DNA from: Coccinella septempunctata
Taxonomy: Eukaryota > Arthropoda > Insecta > Coleoptera > Coccinellidae
Reading direction: 5' to 3'
Assembly: GCF_907165205.1 (NCBI RefSeq)
Contig: NC_058189.1
Span: forward strand, 57,996,270 to 58,060,269
Length of the DNA: 64,000 nucleotides
Shown one piece after another: positions 13,051 to 25,012 of this stretch. The translations under genes were made by a program, and so were the position numbers. Under the pieces are notes generated by a model. It was not told the origin of the DNA and did not search any database. It saw nothing but the letters and a program-made list of their open reading frames with translations. Each line of letters starts with the position of its first letter. Within the stretch, counting starts at the first letter, position 1.

Positions 13051-16000
13051 ATGATATTCTCGTTGTTGTGCATCATCATTTCATTGATGGCCATCATTCT
13101 GTATCTAGATGTGAAGAAGCCCAAAAATTATCCTCCAGGTATGAATTTTATAGTGAAAAAATCGGAAAACATATTTTTCATAAAAATAATTTTGGAGAGT
13201 TCTTCTTATCATGAGATTTTTCAGAAATTTCAAAAGTCTTGTTCGAAAAATTTTAGTTTGAACCGAAAATTTTTGCACACCCCTTGAGTTTAGTAAATTT
13301 TTGTCCAATAATTTGAAAAATTATAGTCGCCAAAAAAACAGCATATATTATTTCAAGTTTTCCTAACACCATATGAAAACATCACTCGAAAAAATTTCAT
13401 TTAGGAATCTATCCATCAATAGATTATAAAGGGTGATAAGTTTTGAACTAGAAGAATGATTCAAACTTTGGCCGAATTGACTTCACTTTGCCTTTGGCAA
13501 GAATGGAGGAAATAAGTGATAGTTATATTCTCCTGAATACTCGACATGAAACTTGGAAAAGCGCTTAGCGCTGGAACTGACACATATTATCAGTTTTATC
13601 ACGAAAATCTTTTCTGACTGAATCTGTGCCTAGACTGGATTAAGATCCACATTTTTTTTCGGGCCATGCAGCGATTTCATGAATTCATGTTAGAGCTAGG
13701 TAGAGAGATCAAAAGTTAGAATGTTCAGTAGGTAAATATTAATACAGAAAATTGTTCGGAAATTTTCATAACAGGGAAATTCGACGATAGTGTATATCTT
13801 TTATCTTAATTCTTTGTCAGTTACATACAACTCGGTAAAAAATAAATTCTAGGCATTGAAAATCATATTCTATATTTTTCAAAGGAAGATTGTGAAATAA
13901 ATGTTTTATATTTTTCGATAAAAATATTACGAATATACAATGCACGGCATAAAAAGTGTTGCTCTTCATTGTGCTAGAGTGACAAAATATTACTACTACT
14001 ATAATTTCACATCTGTAATCGTAATTTTTTCGAAAAATGGAAAGAAAATTCGCAAATTGAAGATTCTTTGACAAAGAAATGTAGAAATCACGTGAAGAAA
14101 ATTTTTCATCAAAAGCTTGATTTTCATTATATGATTTCAGTTGTGAAATTTCTGTCAAATTTGTATTGCTAGACGAGAATTTAATAAGAGAAATATTGGA
14201 GCAAGTAAATCTGTTAGTAGATTATAAAGTAAAAATTCAAATATGAAAAAATTTGTCATAACACTTTGAAATTTTGTTGTGCATACAATTTGCCGTATTT
14301 TATGAACATAACGATGCTGAAAGTTCTCATCTGAATCTATTTTCTTTTCTTAAGGCCCTGCGTGGCTCCCTATAGTTGGCTGTCTCTTTCAATTCAAGAA
14401 ACTCAAGAAAAAGAACGGTTACCAACACTTGGCATGGCAGGAACTGCACAAGAAGTACGGTGACGTCGTTGGGACAAAATTGGGTAGAAAATATGTTGTG
14501 GTTGTTTTTGGAGAGGAGGCTGTTGCCCAAATACTCACCAGAGAAGAGTTTGAAGGAAGACCGGATGGCTTCATATTCAGAATGCGCACCTTTGGAAGAA
14601 GATTGGGTTTGTAGCTTTTATTTATGACAACACTTGGTAAAGAGTATTTTACTCTTTTTGGTTCACAGTGGAAGGCATTTTATGTTTCATTACCGTTTCC
14701 GATTTCATTACAGTTTCTGATTCCGTAATGCACTTATCATGGTATTGTGGTCAAAGTGCCTTTTTTATAGTAATCATGATCGTAAACGAGTTTAAATCTT
14801 TTTTGAGAAGATCCTAGAATGGAACAAGCAATCCAAAATTAATTTTTTTATTGATTATTTATAATTTATCCATTAAAGTTTTGGAAATCGCTTATCGGTT
14901 CTTAATCAGTTGCAATATTTCTGAATTAGGAACTATAGAACAACTCTTTAGTCCCAAAAGTTTCCATTTTCCCATTCCTATCTACACAAAATGCACTCCT
15001 CGAACGTGAACCATCCCAGTCGAAGATTGTAATGGGTTTGTTTCCAAAATAATTCGAGACAACCTACTATACATGGTCCTAGGTCAGGTCTGTGAAATCG
15101 GACAGGATTTTTTCTTATTTCATTGTGGAATACATCGAACAGGTTCTATCTCATTTCATGGGAGACCGAAATATTTATGGGGCACTTATTTCGATTATAG
15201 TTGGGACTGGTTTAGTATAGGTCATTCACTTAGAAATTCGGTGAGAGTCACCGAAAACCAATGGAAATCAAGGTCGAAAAGACATCTGGATTGGATAACA
15301 TCGAATCGGGTCGGATTTGGATATCGGAATGTTCACAGAACTATGAATAAAATTATGATCTCTCTTTGATTTTCGTTAGAAAGATATTTGAAAAAGTTTC
15401 ACTATTCATTTATAGGTAAAAAATAATAAATTAAAACTTACAAGTAGGACTGACCAGTTTTTCATTCATTTTAGCAGAATAAGTGCACCCATCTAACATT
15501 GAAGCAAAATAATGTGGGGTTGTTATTTTCAACCTCTGGTAATGAAGTAGTTGAGGGGTTGAAAAAAATTATGCGAAGAACATCGATATTATGCTGCACA
15601 TTATGTAGACTGTACATGTAGGTTATTACCCAGAAACACTAAAAAAATAATGGAAATCGCCAACTCTGCAACACATTCTAGTAGCTGTATTTTCGAAGGA
15701 GCGTGGTTAAAATATCACCCCTACAAATTTTCATCGCCTTAAAATCCTTTGCATTCATTTACAGACAGTACAGGGTGGGCCAATTTCGATATTTTAGCAC
15801 TACAGTTTTCAAACCAGAGGAGATAGACAAAATCTGATACCCCATACTCGTTCTCTTTTTCTGAGAAATTAATGATAGTTGTAGTCATTTTTGGCCACTT
15901 TCTTTTGTTTTCGTGTTATAAGCAAAAATTGGAAAAATGGCGATATCGAAATAAATTTATATCTCCGCTAATACTGATGACAGACCTCTGAAATTGAAAC

Positions 16001-19000
16001 ATTATACAGGCACTTTTTAACGTACAATCCAGTGGCGTGCTCGGCTTTTTAGCAGGATTTTTAATTACGAAGCTATGATCCAAAGTTATGTTTTTTCAAA
16101 TTGGAACACTATATTTTTGTGCAATTTTTTGAAAGCTCAATTTTTACTGATTTCGAAAATATTTAACATAATATGGTTTGTATGAATATAAATAATAGAA
16201 AATAGTCAAAAACCTTTTTTCTCAATATTTCTATGGTTTCAACTTTTGATGAGCATAGAAAAATATAACATCGTATGATCGTATCATTACCACTGTCTGC
16301 TTCTATTAGCCCTTTCATTATTATAAAAATTTATGAAATATATCTTGATTCAAATTTTGTGAAAATTGTTAAAAAGCATAGAAAGAATGACATTGCCGAA
16401 AGGACAATTCTCTTGTTATAGGAAGCTCTATTTTTCTGTGCTCGTCAAAAGTCGAAACCATGGAAATATTGGGAAAAAAGTTATTTGACCATTTTCTATC
16501 ATTTATATTGATACAAACCATATGATGTTATATATTTTTGAAATCAGTAAAAATTAAGCTCTAAAAAATTGCACAGAAATCTGTGTTCCCATTTAATCAA
16601 AACTCCTTCTAAAAAGGCGAGCACACCACTGGATTCTACGCAAAAAAGTGCCCTTATAATGTTTTAATTTCAGAGCTCTATCATCAGTATTTAGCGGAGA
16701 TATAAATTTATTTCGATATCGAAATTTTTCCAATTTTTGCTTATAACTCGAGAACAAAAGAAAGTGGCGAAAAATGACTTCTACTATTATTAGTTTCTCA
16801 GAAAAAGAGAACGAGAATGGGGTATCAGATTTTGTCTATCTCCTCTGGTTTAAAAAATGTACTGCTTAAACATCGAAATTTGCCCACCCACAATGACCCA
16901 AAATTGTATCAGATGGATTCATCAAATTAATCTGGTAGGGGGATATCATACTCTGAAATTTCAGGGGAACACAAAAAATTTTATTTCATTAAAATTTCAT
17001 TTCTGTCAGTTTTCTAGTCTCTAAGAAAAAAAATTTAAAAATGTGTCATCTTAAGTTAAGGGGGGGCTGTATCTAAGCAGGGGCTGTTCAAAAAAAAATT
17101 ATATGAAAGACCCACACTTTTTTTTCGCCAAGGAATCACCCTTTAAATTATTTCGCAATTATATATCGATTTGTGTTTATACAGGGTGCTTGTTTGACTC
17201 GTACAAATATTTTAACAGTAGATTCTTCTAGGAAAAAAAATACTTCTTTCCTTTACCATTTTTTCCGAATCGGCCCAGTTCATAGGATACAGGCTTTTGA
17301 AAAACCATAAAAAAAAATATTTTTAGTTCTATCTCGCAAACGGTTTAATCGAATGAAATGGACTTCGGAATATAGTTTTTCATTTTCTTGATGAATTTCT
17401 TTCGAACACACGATTTCCAGTTTTCTCATTAAGACCATTACGTACCATAAAAATACCAAAAATTCAAAGAACCCAACTCTTGAAACTAAGTTGAACGGTA
17501 TCTAATGAATATTTGAACGTTTTGTGAAATAAAAGTATTCTTCATATTTTTTTCATGTAATGCGCCGTTTTAGAGTTTTTTGATTTTCAAAAATGAGAAA
17601 TATCTGTGAAGTTCCACAGATATGTACTGTCACAGATTTAGTTAGTTATTCTGAAGGTTATTTTGTTTTTCCAGAGGGGTGGCACAGCTCATTATGAAAA
17701 CTTCAAATGGTCATATCTTTTTATCAGGGTCAAATAGGAAAAAATGGTATGGAAAAGAAAGCGTTTCTTTTGACCTCAAGGATCTACCTGCTAAAATATT
17801 TGTACGAGTCAAACACTCACCTAGTATAAGTACTGATTAAAATATCCACACTTGGTCGCAAGAAATTACTTATTTTCATAATTTTCAAATTCTGGAAATT
17901 CTTTCTATTTTTCTTTGTACTTTTCACACTAAAGGATTGTATCACTGAACAAGATACTCAAGAAGAAGAGCCTGCAATTATTTTTCCAATTTCCTACTAG
18001 GTTTGGTCTTTTCCGAGGGGGATTTCTGGAAGAAACAGCGTAAATTCTCGATACAAAGGCTCAAAAAATTCGGCTACGGCGGAAAACAGATGATCGAAAA
18101 AGTAGAAGAGGAAACGGCCTACTTGATGGAGGCATTCTTGAAGAAATCCACGGAACCCCTTTTCATGCATGATGCCTTTGATATCTCCGTAATAAACGTG
18201 CTTTGGACGATGATAGCAGGGGAACGTTTCGATCTGGAAGACGTTAAGTTGAAGCAGCTGATGGGCATCATACATGATGCTTTCAGGATGCTGGATATGT
18301 CCGGTGGAGTCTTGAATCAGATCCCTCTTTTGCGGTACCTGGCGCCTAAATCCAGTGGGTACAGGGAGATCATGGAGGTGATGCAAGGGCTCTGGAACTT
18401 TCTAGAAGTGAGGAAATTTCAATTTGATTCAAATTAATTCCACCTACATATATAAGTTGGGGAGCCGAAGAGGGAAATTCGGTATTTACTCGAGCGTGTC
18501 AGAATAATATAAGGGGACACACCTTGGACCCTGTAGAGTACCTCTACCAAAAAATTAGACCTGGGGAATTGTCTAAGACGGCCTGTCAGAATACGGTGGC
18601 GGTGGCGTTTTTTCTTATTTTCAAGCTAATGATTCAAGAATAACGGAAAAAATATAATCTGACAGTTTTATCAAGCCGAAACGATAAAAATTGGCCATAA
18701 AGGTCACAAAAATCAGTTTTTTGAATTATCTCCTCCCCTAGACTTCAAATCTTTTTCGCATTCATTATAGAAGTTGTAGGGCATAACATTTTTTACAAAT
18801 TTTTACCGAAGCAATTTTTTCTACGTTCAAACGTTTCTGAGATATATGGCGATTAATGCGAGGTGTTTAGCGATACATGCTGAAGCGAAAATTCACTCGT
18901 TGGAAAATGGTACATTCTAAGGTTGAGTCAGAGACAACACTAAAATTTTCGTGACTAATTTCGAAATTGTCATCATAGAAATACTTTTTCATTTTGACAA

Positions 19001-22000
19001 TTGGATGAATGTAGATTAGACTGGGTTTCTACATTGACCTTGGCCTTTCGCATGTGTGGCTAAGCTCCTCGCCATTATCGCCCTCTATAACTCGAGAACA
19101 GTTAAGAGTATGTAAAATTGCTTCAGACAAAAGTTGTAGAATTTGTGTAGAATTTTATTATCTACAACTTCCATAATGAATACAAAAACGATTAGAGGTA
19201 CAGCACCTGACGATTTTTTTTTACATCTTTGAGACCCTGCAGACGCTTTCCCCACCGCTGAAAGTGCATACATCATAAAACCTTTTTTTCTTTCTACCAT
19301 CAAATCTTCAAATCCACTAGGTCTCCACGACGCTCGAGTAAATCCCGATTTGGCATCGTCGGCTCCCCAACTATATAGAGTGCTACTAAAAACTGAAGAA
19401 AACAAGTCATTTTTCCAATTCTGTAGACCAAAAAAAAAACAAAATTCCAGAAGTTTTTTGTCGATGGCAATCTCCAGATGCCTCAAAAATTGCTGACGCT
19501 AAAATTTGAAAGTTCAGATCCAAAAACTAGACCCTCGGGTCTCTTAATTTTTTTAGTAGTTTATCCATGATGACCAATTTTTTTTTTAGAAAGTTCATTA
19601 TGCTTCTCCAAATTTTTGTATTATTGATTCTTCATTTAGATATATTATGTACTATATCAGGCATTTTTTGTCGCGACTCATCGTAGAAAAAAAAATTGTC
19701 ATAAAAAATTATTATTATTCTTCTAAAGAGATAGATATAGATTTGAATGAATTTTTGAATATCGCAGGATACAGTTAAAGACCATAAATGCAACTTTAGT
19801 GCCGACAATCCAAAGGACTTGATTGAGGCTTTCCTCCAAGAAATGACCACCCAAAATGATGACAGTTTTTCAGGTAGGTCATAAATCAACTTTAGGTTCA
19901 TCCATAACAATGTGAGTAGTAACACCTGACGAGAATGATCATATGAAATTTCTTGTCAAACTGATAGTGAATATAACCATTTCCTTCTTTCAACTTTATT
20001 TCATATTTCAACCGTCTCTCGGAAAATATATTCGAAATATTTATAAATCAGAATGGTGCATGCGCTTTCAACACATTGCAACATCATTGTTGTAAAATCG
20101 GAAGTAGCTGGTATTTGCTGGCTAATTATTCGATGTAATTTGAAGACAGCAAAACTGAAGATTAGCCAATAGTTCAGAATATATTATTTGTTATTTCAAC
20201 TGACTGGGAAAAAAATTGAATTTATCGAAATGTATAAATAAAAATGGTAGTAGCCACTATATTTGCTGCCGATGTAATTTGAAGACAGCAGAAACAAAGT
20301 TCAGAATGCATTAGAATTCATTTGAAGACTTTGAAGTCAACGATGTTTTTCTATTAAAAGCTGCCAATACAAAATTTGTATGTAAAAAGTTAGACAGACC
20401 TCGCTGGAGTGTGTTTTATGTATAGTTTGAAAATATGTTTCATGGTTCTTCTTGGTTCGTTTATATTAGTGACTGTTATTCATACTGAACTTATGTTGAG
20501 TGATATGTTTCAGATGAACAACTCATTGCCTCTTGCTTAGATCTTCTGATGGCAGGCTCTGAAACGACAAGCAATACTCTGAGTTTTGCCGTCGTTTATA
20601 TGTTAAAATATCCAGAAGTGATGAAGAAGGTTCAGTTGGAACAGGACAAAGTGGTAGGGAGAAACCGTAGCCCAACATTGCAGGATTCTGTCAAGTAATG
20701 AAAATGATGTCTTTATGAAGATCTATTTACTGTCTAAGCATTATACCAAAGTAGTTCCAGTTGTTGTTTTAACGTTTAAGGATGCAAAATGATTACAAGA
20801 AAAACGGTACAATTTGATTTGATGTATGATCAAATGCGACGATGTAGCATAATGATAGGCCCTAACTGTTTTATTCACAAATGGATTACTTTCGTCATGA
20901 ATAAGGATGAGATTCAATTAATCTCCATTAGTAAAATCGATCATTTTGTTGAAGCTCCAGTAAATTATAAACAACAAATGAGACTGAATGGAAATGAATT
21001 TGCAGATGTGAATACCATTTCCCATAGTGGATTATTTTGATAATAAGATAAATAAATATATTACATTAGAAAAGTGAAATTTCTTGAATATCTCAGACAT
21101 TCTCAACTCCACACATGGTTGAGAGATGAGCAAATCATCTCCAGTCACAGAAAAATAAAAGTTTCATTTTCCAGACTTCCTTATACGAATGCAGTCCTGA
21201 AAGAAGTACAGCGAATCGCAAACATTCCTCCTGTTGGAATTGCCCATAGGGCAGTGAGAGATGCCGAATTGTTCGGTTACACTATTCCAGAAGACACGAT
21301 CGTACTAACCAGCCTGTATAGCGTTCACATGGACCCTAAAACTTGGCAAGAACCACATTCATTTAGACCAGAGCGTTTCCTTGGGGATGAAGGGAAGACG
21401 ATTGGGGAGAAGTCTTTTCTTCCTTTTGGATATGGTATGAATAATCTTCATTATTTGTTTTTTTTTTTGTAAGGTATAATATCAATAAGGAAAAAAGGCT
21501 TCTTGCGAAACAAATTTTAGGGGAGGTTTTTCTTCCCTTGCAATTATAAAGCACCACCAAATGTCTCACAATGCCCTTCTGGATTCTTGCTTTTATAGAA
21601 TATCTGCTCAATCTCTCATTCTTGTCAGTGTCTTAGTTTCCAAGAAAAAAATATGTGAGAGACCCTCACCATTTTTAACACCACTCAATTTTTTGGTAAC
21701 TATGCACACCCTGTATTTTTTTATAAGGGGTATACTGAATGCATTTAATTGTATATTCACATAGTGAATCAACTAAGATATAAAAAAAATTTCAGCAGTG
21801 AACTGAGGTATTATAATCGCATAAAATTTCGAACACATTTTTTTTTTCAGGAAAACGTCAGTGTTTGGGAATTTCCTTGGCGAAAGCGAACTATTTCCTC
21901 TTTTTCACCTCCCTCTTGCACCGTTTTCATCTGGAAAAGGTGCCTGGAGATCTACAACCGGATGTCAATGGATTTGATGGTATCACCTTGTCACCGAAAC

Positions 22001-22029
22001 CTTTCAAAGTGAGACTCATTCCACGATGA
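13051..22029 (+). CDS. Cytochrome P450, CYP2 clan (CYP305/CYP15-like), gene A
   Basis: Seven exons: 13051-13138, 14355-14606, 18001-18407, 19768-19873, 20514-20694, 21175-21434, 21851-22029; 1473 nt, 490 aa, a normal P450 length. P450s of this type are haem monooxygenases that take electrons from P450 reductase at the ER. Residues 1-20 are a hydrophobic membrane anchor, then a basic stretch and the proline hinge NYPPGPAWLPIVG. The I-helix oxygen-binding motif AGSETT is at 298-303, the K-helix ExxR is EVQR (355-358), FRPERF is at 408-413, and the haem loop FGYGKRQCLG is at 429-438 with Cys436 as thiolate ligand. All key residues are present, with no frameshift or stop. The ATG at 13051 is the first in its frame and places the anchor correctly. 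Poly(A) signal AATAAA at 22100-22105. Several introns carry palindromic elements. Family assignment is from general resemblance (RPDGF...RMRTFGRRLG, HRAVRDAELFGYTIP), so substrate is not claimed. Confidence 0.92.
15771..16890. mobile_element. Palindromic foldback element, family 1 (intron 2 of P450 A)
   Basis: It begins CAGGGTGGGCCAATTTCGAT after TA and ends ATCGAAATTTGCCCACCC, with roughly 500-bp arms that mirror each other (landmarks TATCTCCGCTAATACTGAT and ATTATACAGGCAC on the left, inverted on the right). The loop (about 16260-16440) is in the opposite orientation to the loop of the sister copy at 52011-53151. No open frame. Confidence 0.8.
17070..17181. repeat. Dispersed repeat fragment, second copy of 12285 repeat
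   Basis: It shares TATCTAAGCAGGGGCTG at its left with the copy at 12285, and has TTTCGCAATTATAT near its right end. It abuts the family 2 element that starts at 17182. Confidence 0.55.
17182..17824. mobile_element. Palindromic foldback element, family 2 (intron 2 of P450 A)
   Basis: The left end is CAGGGTGCTTGTTTGACTCG with GTACAAATATTTTA following; the right end is TAAAATATTTGTACGAGTCA followed by a degenerate CTCACCTAG. The interior arms carry TGCGCCGTTTTAGAG and AGAACCCAACTCTTGAAAC. Other copies lie at 27081, 31809 and, partly, 34441. Confidence 0.75.
18455..19373. mobile_element. Palindromic element with AGTTGGGGAGCCGA ends (intron 3 of P450 A)
   Basis: The left AGTTGGGGAGCCGAAG mirrors the right CGTCGGCTCCCCAACT, with ACTCGAGCGTG and CGACGCTCGAGT inside; both sides are bordered by ATATA. 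Inner arms pair at ATTATAGAAGTTGTAG and CTACAACTTCCATAAT. The termini differ from the CAGGGTG families. It starts only about 47 bp after the donor of exon 3. Confidence 0.65.
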
Positions 22030-22105
22030 AGACATTTTGGAGGAAGGGGCGGATTTTGAAGACTGACATTTTTTTGAAGCTGTACAAAAGCTCTATACGA
22101 ATAAA

Positions 22106-23420
22106 TTAAGTATAAATTAGAAAGGTGTTGAATACGAATTGATTTTTCTTATACCTACCACAGATATCGATTGTTTCGAGCGATTGACATGAGGTAGATA
22201 AGAAGTTAAGGTTGATATGATATTAAATTTCATTCATACAAATATTTCATTCAAGAGTTCACCAAACAGTAATCATTCCATGAAATGGAGACTTATCAGG
22301 TTTTTTATCGTCAATATTCAATAAGCTTTTTTCCACATTAAATATGAATACAGAATGGTCGTTTGAAGGTTCAGCTCCATGACAAATTTAATATCCAAAA
22401 AGTACTAAAAAAAATGAGTGCACCTCGATTTTTGATTGTGTATGAAAAGTGAACCATCAATGTGGTTTTTCAAGAGTTATCTAAATGTGCTATCGGAAAA
22501 ACATAGACCTGAAAAGTTATTGAGGAAAAACCGTATTCCTAAAACAAAAAATTTACGATTAGTTTTTAAAATAAATGAGTACAGAGACAATTTTGGACCA
22601 TTTCAGTAGAATGTAAGTAAATGTAAGGCCTATAAATTTGAACTTGCCATAAAATATCGGTAAAACAATCGACATTTCAGCATAGAGTAGAAGAAATTTC
22701 AATTTCTCGCCAGGTATATTCAAAAGATCAATATATCGAAAGACTATTTTCCTCAAAAATGATTTTTCGCACCATAAGTACTTTTTTTCTGTATCGAAAC
22801 AAGGACACTGTTCGTAGTGTTCGCAATTTAAAAATCCACTCGATTACATTTTGACAGTCTTGTTTGAACGCCCTGTGTAGATCAAAAACATCACCTCCAA
22901 AAAACATTGAACCCTTTCTTGGTAACCGATTTCGTAAAACAGATTTGAAGTTGTTCTTTGCGCTCTCAAGAAATAAACAATGTGTGTTATAATACGCCTA
23001 CAATTAATTTTTTTTTTCAAAAAATGGCGAATAATAACTCGAGTACTACTCAAGCTAGCTATAAGGGACGTATGCGAAATGAACGTAGAATGGAAAAATA
23101 CATCTGAATATAAAAATGCAATAAAATACAGGATGTTCCATTTGAAATAATCCAGTTGACTTTGCTAGGTCACCTATATGGTGAAAATTTTGAAACAAAA
23201 TTAATATCTTCGATATTTAATAAGTATTTTGTAGTAAAATGCTCGGAAAGGTCAATTTCCTTTTTAAATCACTCAAATTTTCGTGTTTAATAGAAGCGTT
23301 TATCATGGAATGCATCCTCTACGAAGAGTGAAGATAGTTCTTTTTAACCCTAACTTTTTTTGTCAGAAGTGGATAGACTTTTTGTTCCAAAGGTTGCATG
23401 GCAAACTTTTCTATTACCTA
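22106..23420. other. Intergenic between the P450 genes
   Basis: No gene. About 22840-23160 holds remnants of CAGGGTG-type elements (CGCCCTGTGTAGATC; TACAGGATGTTCCATTTG). The TTCCATTTGAAATAA segment recurs inside the nested palindrome that follows. Confidence 0.4.
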
Positions 23421-24581
23421 CAGGGTGTCGACTGATTACTCTAATTCTATTGACTTTGCGAAAAATAGTTTGAAATAAAACTTCCCCATTTTAAGTAGAG
23501 CATCTTCTAAAATTATTTAGAACTATGCAAAGTATTTCGATTCTTCTGCACAGCAGTCAACTTCGTTATTTTAAATGGAACACTCTTTATATTTTTACAT
23601 TTTTGAATTCCTTGTTAAATTTGAATATAAGTTTGATAACACAACTATGTCTGAATTTTCAACGGTTTTCGAGAAATTTGACTTTTTATTATTATTTTGA
23701 CAGTTTGAGGTACTTACATAAAGGACTCTAGCTCCGTCCCTATTCTATGTAATTGATTAAAATTTGGACTGTGTCTAGTCAATAAATGATACACTAAAAA
23801 TTTTCTTGGTGAATAACCATATCATATACAGGGTTCACGAAAACGTAGATCCATTATCAAAACAGAAATTCAACAAAATCTTAATTTTTATTAAATGGCA
23901 ACCCATATTTTTCTTCTTTTTATTATTCATTATTCAACATTTTTTGTTTGCTTTTATTTGTTTTAAATGATGGACCGAAAGAATATACAAGTTGTCATTT
24001 AAAAACGTGAATATTTTGAAGAATTTCTGTTTTGATAATGGATCTACGTTTTCGTGGACTCTGTATATAATATGGTTATTTACAAAGAAAATTTTTAGTA
24101 TCAATAAATAAGTTAACGGCATGCTTAACTTATTTATTGATATTTAATACACAGACATTAATTCCACTACTCAAAATTTTTAGTGTATCATTTATTGACT
24201 AGATACAGTCCAAATTCGAATCAATTCCAGAATAGGGACGGAGCTATATAGCTCCGTTATATATAGTCCTTTATGTAAGTACCCCAAACTGTCAAAATAT
24301 TAATAAAAAGTCAAATTTCTCGAAAACCGTTGCGAATTCAGACATAGTTGTGCTGTCAAACTTATATTCAAATTTAACAAGGAATTCAAAAATGTAAAAA
24401 TATATAGGGTGTTCCATTTGAAATAACGAAGTTGATAGCTGTGCAGAAGAAACGAAACACTTTGTATAGTTCTTTAAGGAGATGCTCTACTTAAAAAGAG
24501 GAAAGTTTTATTTCAAACCCTTTTTTGTAAAGTTAATAGAATTACAGTTATCGACCGCTGCCCCATGGCGCGGACAACCTG
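23421..24581. mobile_element. Nested palindromic element (about 1.16 kb)
   Basis: The outer ends are CAGGGTGTCGACTGATTACT and GTTATCGACC...ACAACCTG, each next to TA. Moving inward, ATTTTAAATGGAACACTC pairs with GGGTGTTCCATTTGAAAT, and TCTAGCTCCGTCCCTATTC pairs with GAATAGGGACGGAGCT. The centre holds a separate smaller palindrome (23829-24063). The structure suggests insertion of one foldback element into the loop of another. Confidence 0.75.
23829..24063. mobile_element. Small palindromic element nested in the 23.4-24.6 kb palindrome
   Basis: CAGGGTTCACGAAAACGTAG at the left, CTACGTTTTCGTGGACTCTG at the right, with TA on both sides. About 235 bp, with arms reaching AAACAGAAATTC and GAATTTCTGTTT. 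Confidence 0.75.
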
Positions 24582-25012
24582 TATATCTACATGAGAACTT
24601 GCGTAAATTAAAATAAAATGGACCTATTTCAGCTTTTTTCCCAAATAATAAATACCGAACATATGAATTTGTGCGTCACCTTTTTTCTCACCCTGTATAC
24701 TCCCGAAATACCAGGACCGAAACGATGTTGGGAATCCAATTCCTCAGTGGCTATTTATCTTATCTTGTGTGATTCATTTAGACTAATTATTCAAATACGA
24801 CAGTGAACTATCCAATCGATGTCTATTGAGAAAGCTTCTCAATATCTCACACTTGTTGTGAAGTGAACAAGTCAATCGCTCCAACATGATCGGTATAATT
24901 AACTTTGGCAGGAGCCAGTCTGCCACCTTGATGAACTCCTCGAATGCTTGAGCACGTGGTGGTTTCGTTAGTTTAGGACTTATGTGTCGAAGTTATCCGT
25001 TACAAAATCAAA

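Noticed and set aside
13817..14158. 113-codon minus-strand frame in intron 1 of P450 A
   Set aside because: Composition is that of AT-rich non-coding DNA (Phe, Ile, Asn, Lys); no domain, signal or splice context.
18003..18386. 129-codon minus-strand frame over P450 A exon 3
   Set aside because: Exact antisense of a conserved exon; no domain.
20789..21040. 83-codon plus-strand frame between exons 5 and 6 of P450 A
   Set aside because: It lies within an intron with good donor and acceptor, and does not resemble P450 sequence or any domain I recognise.
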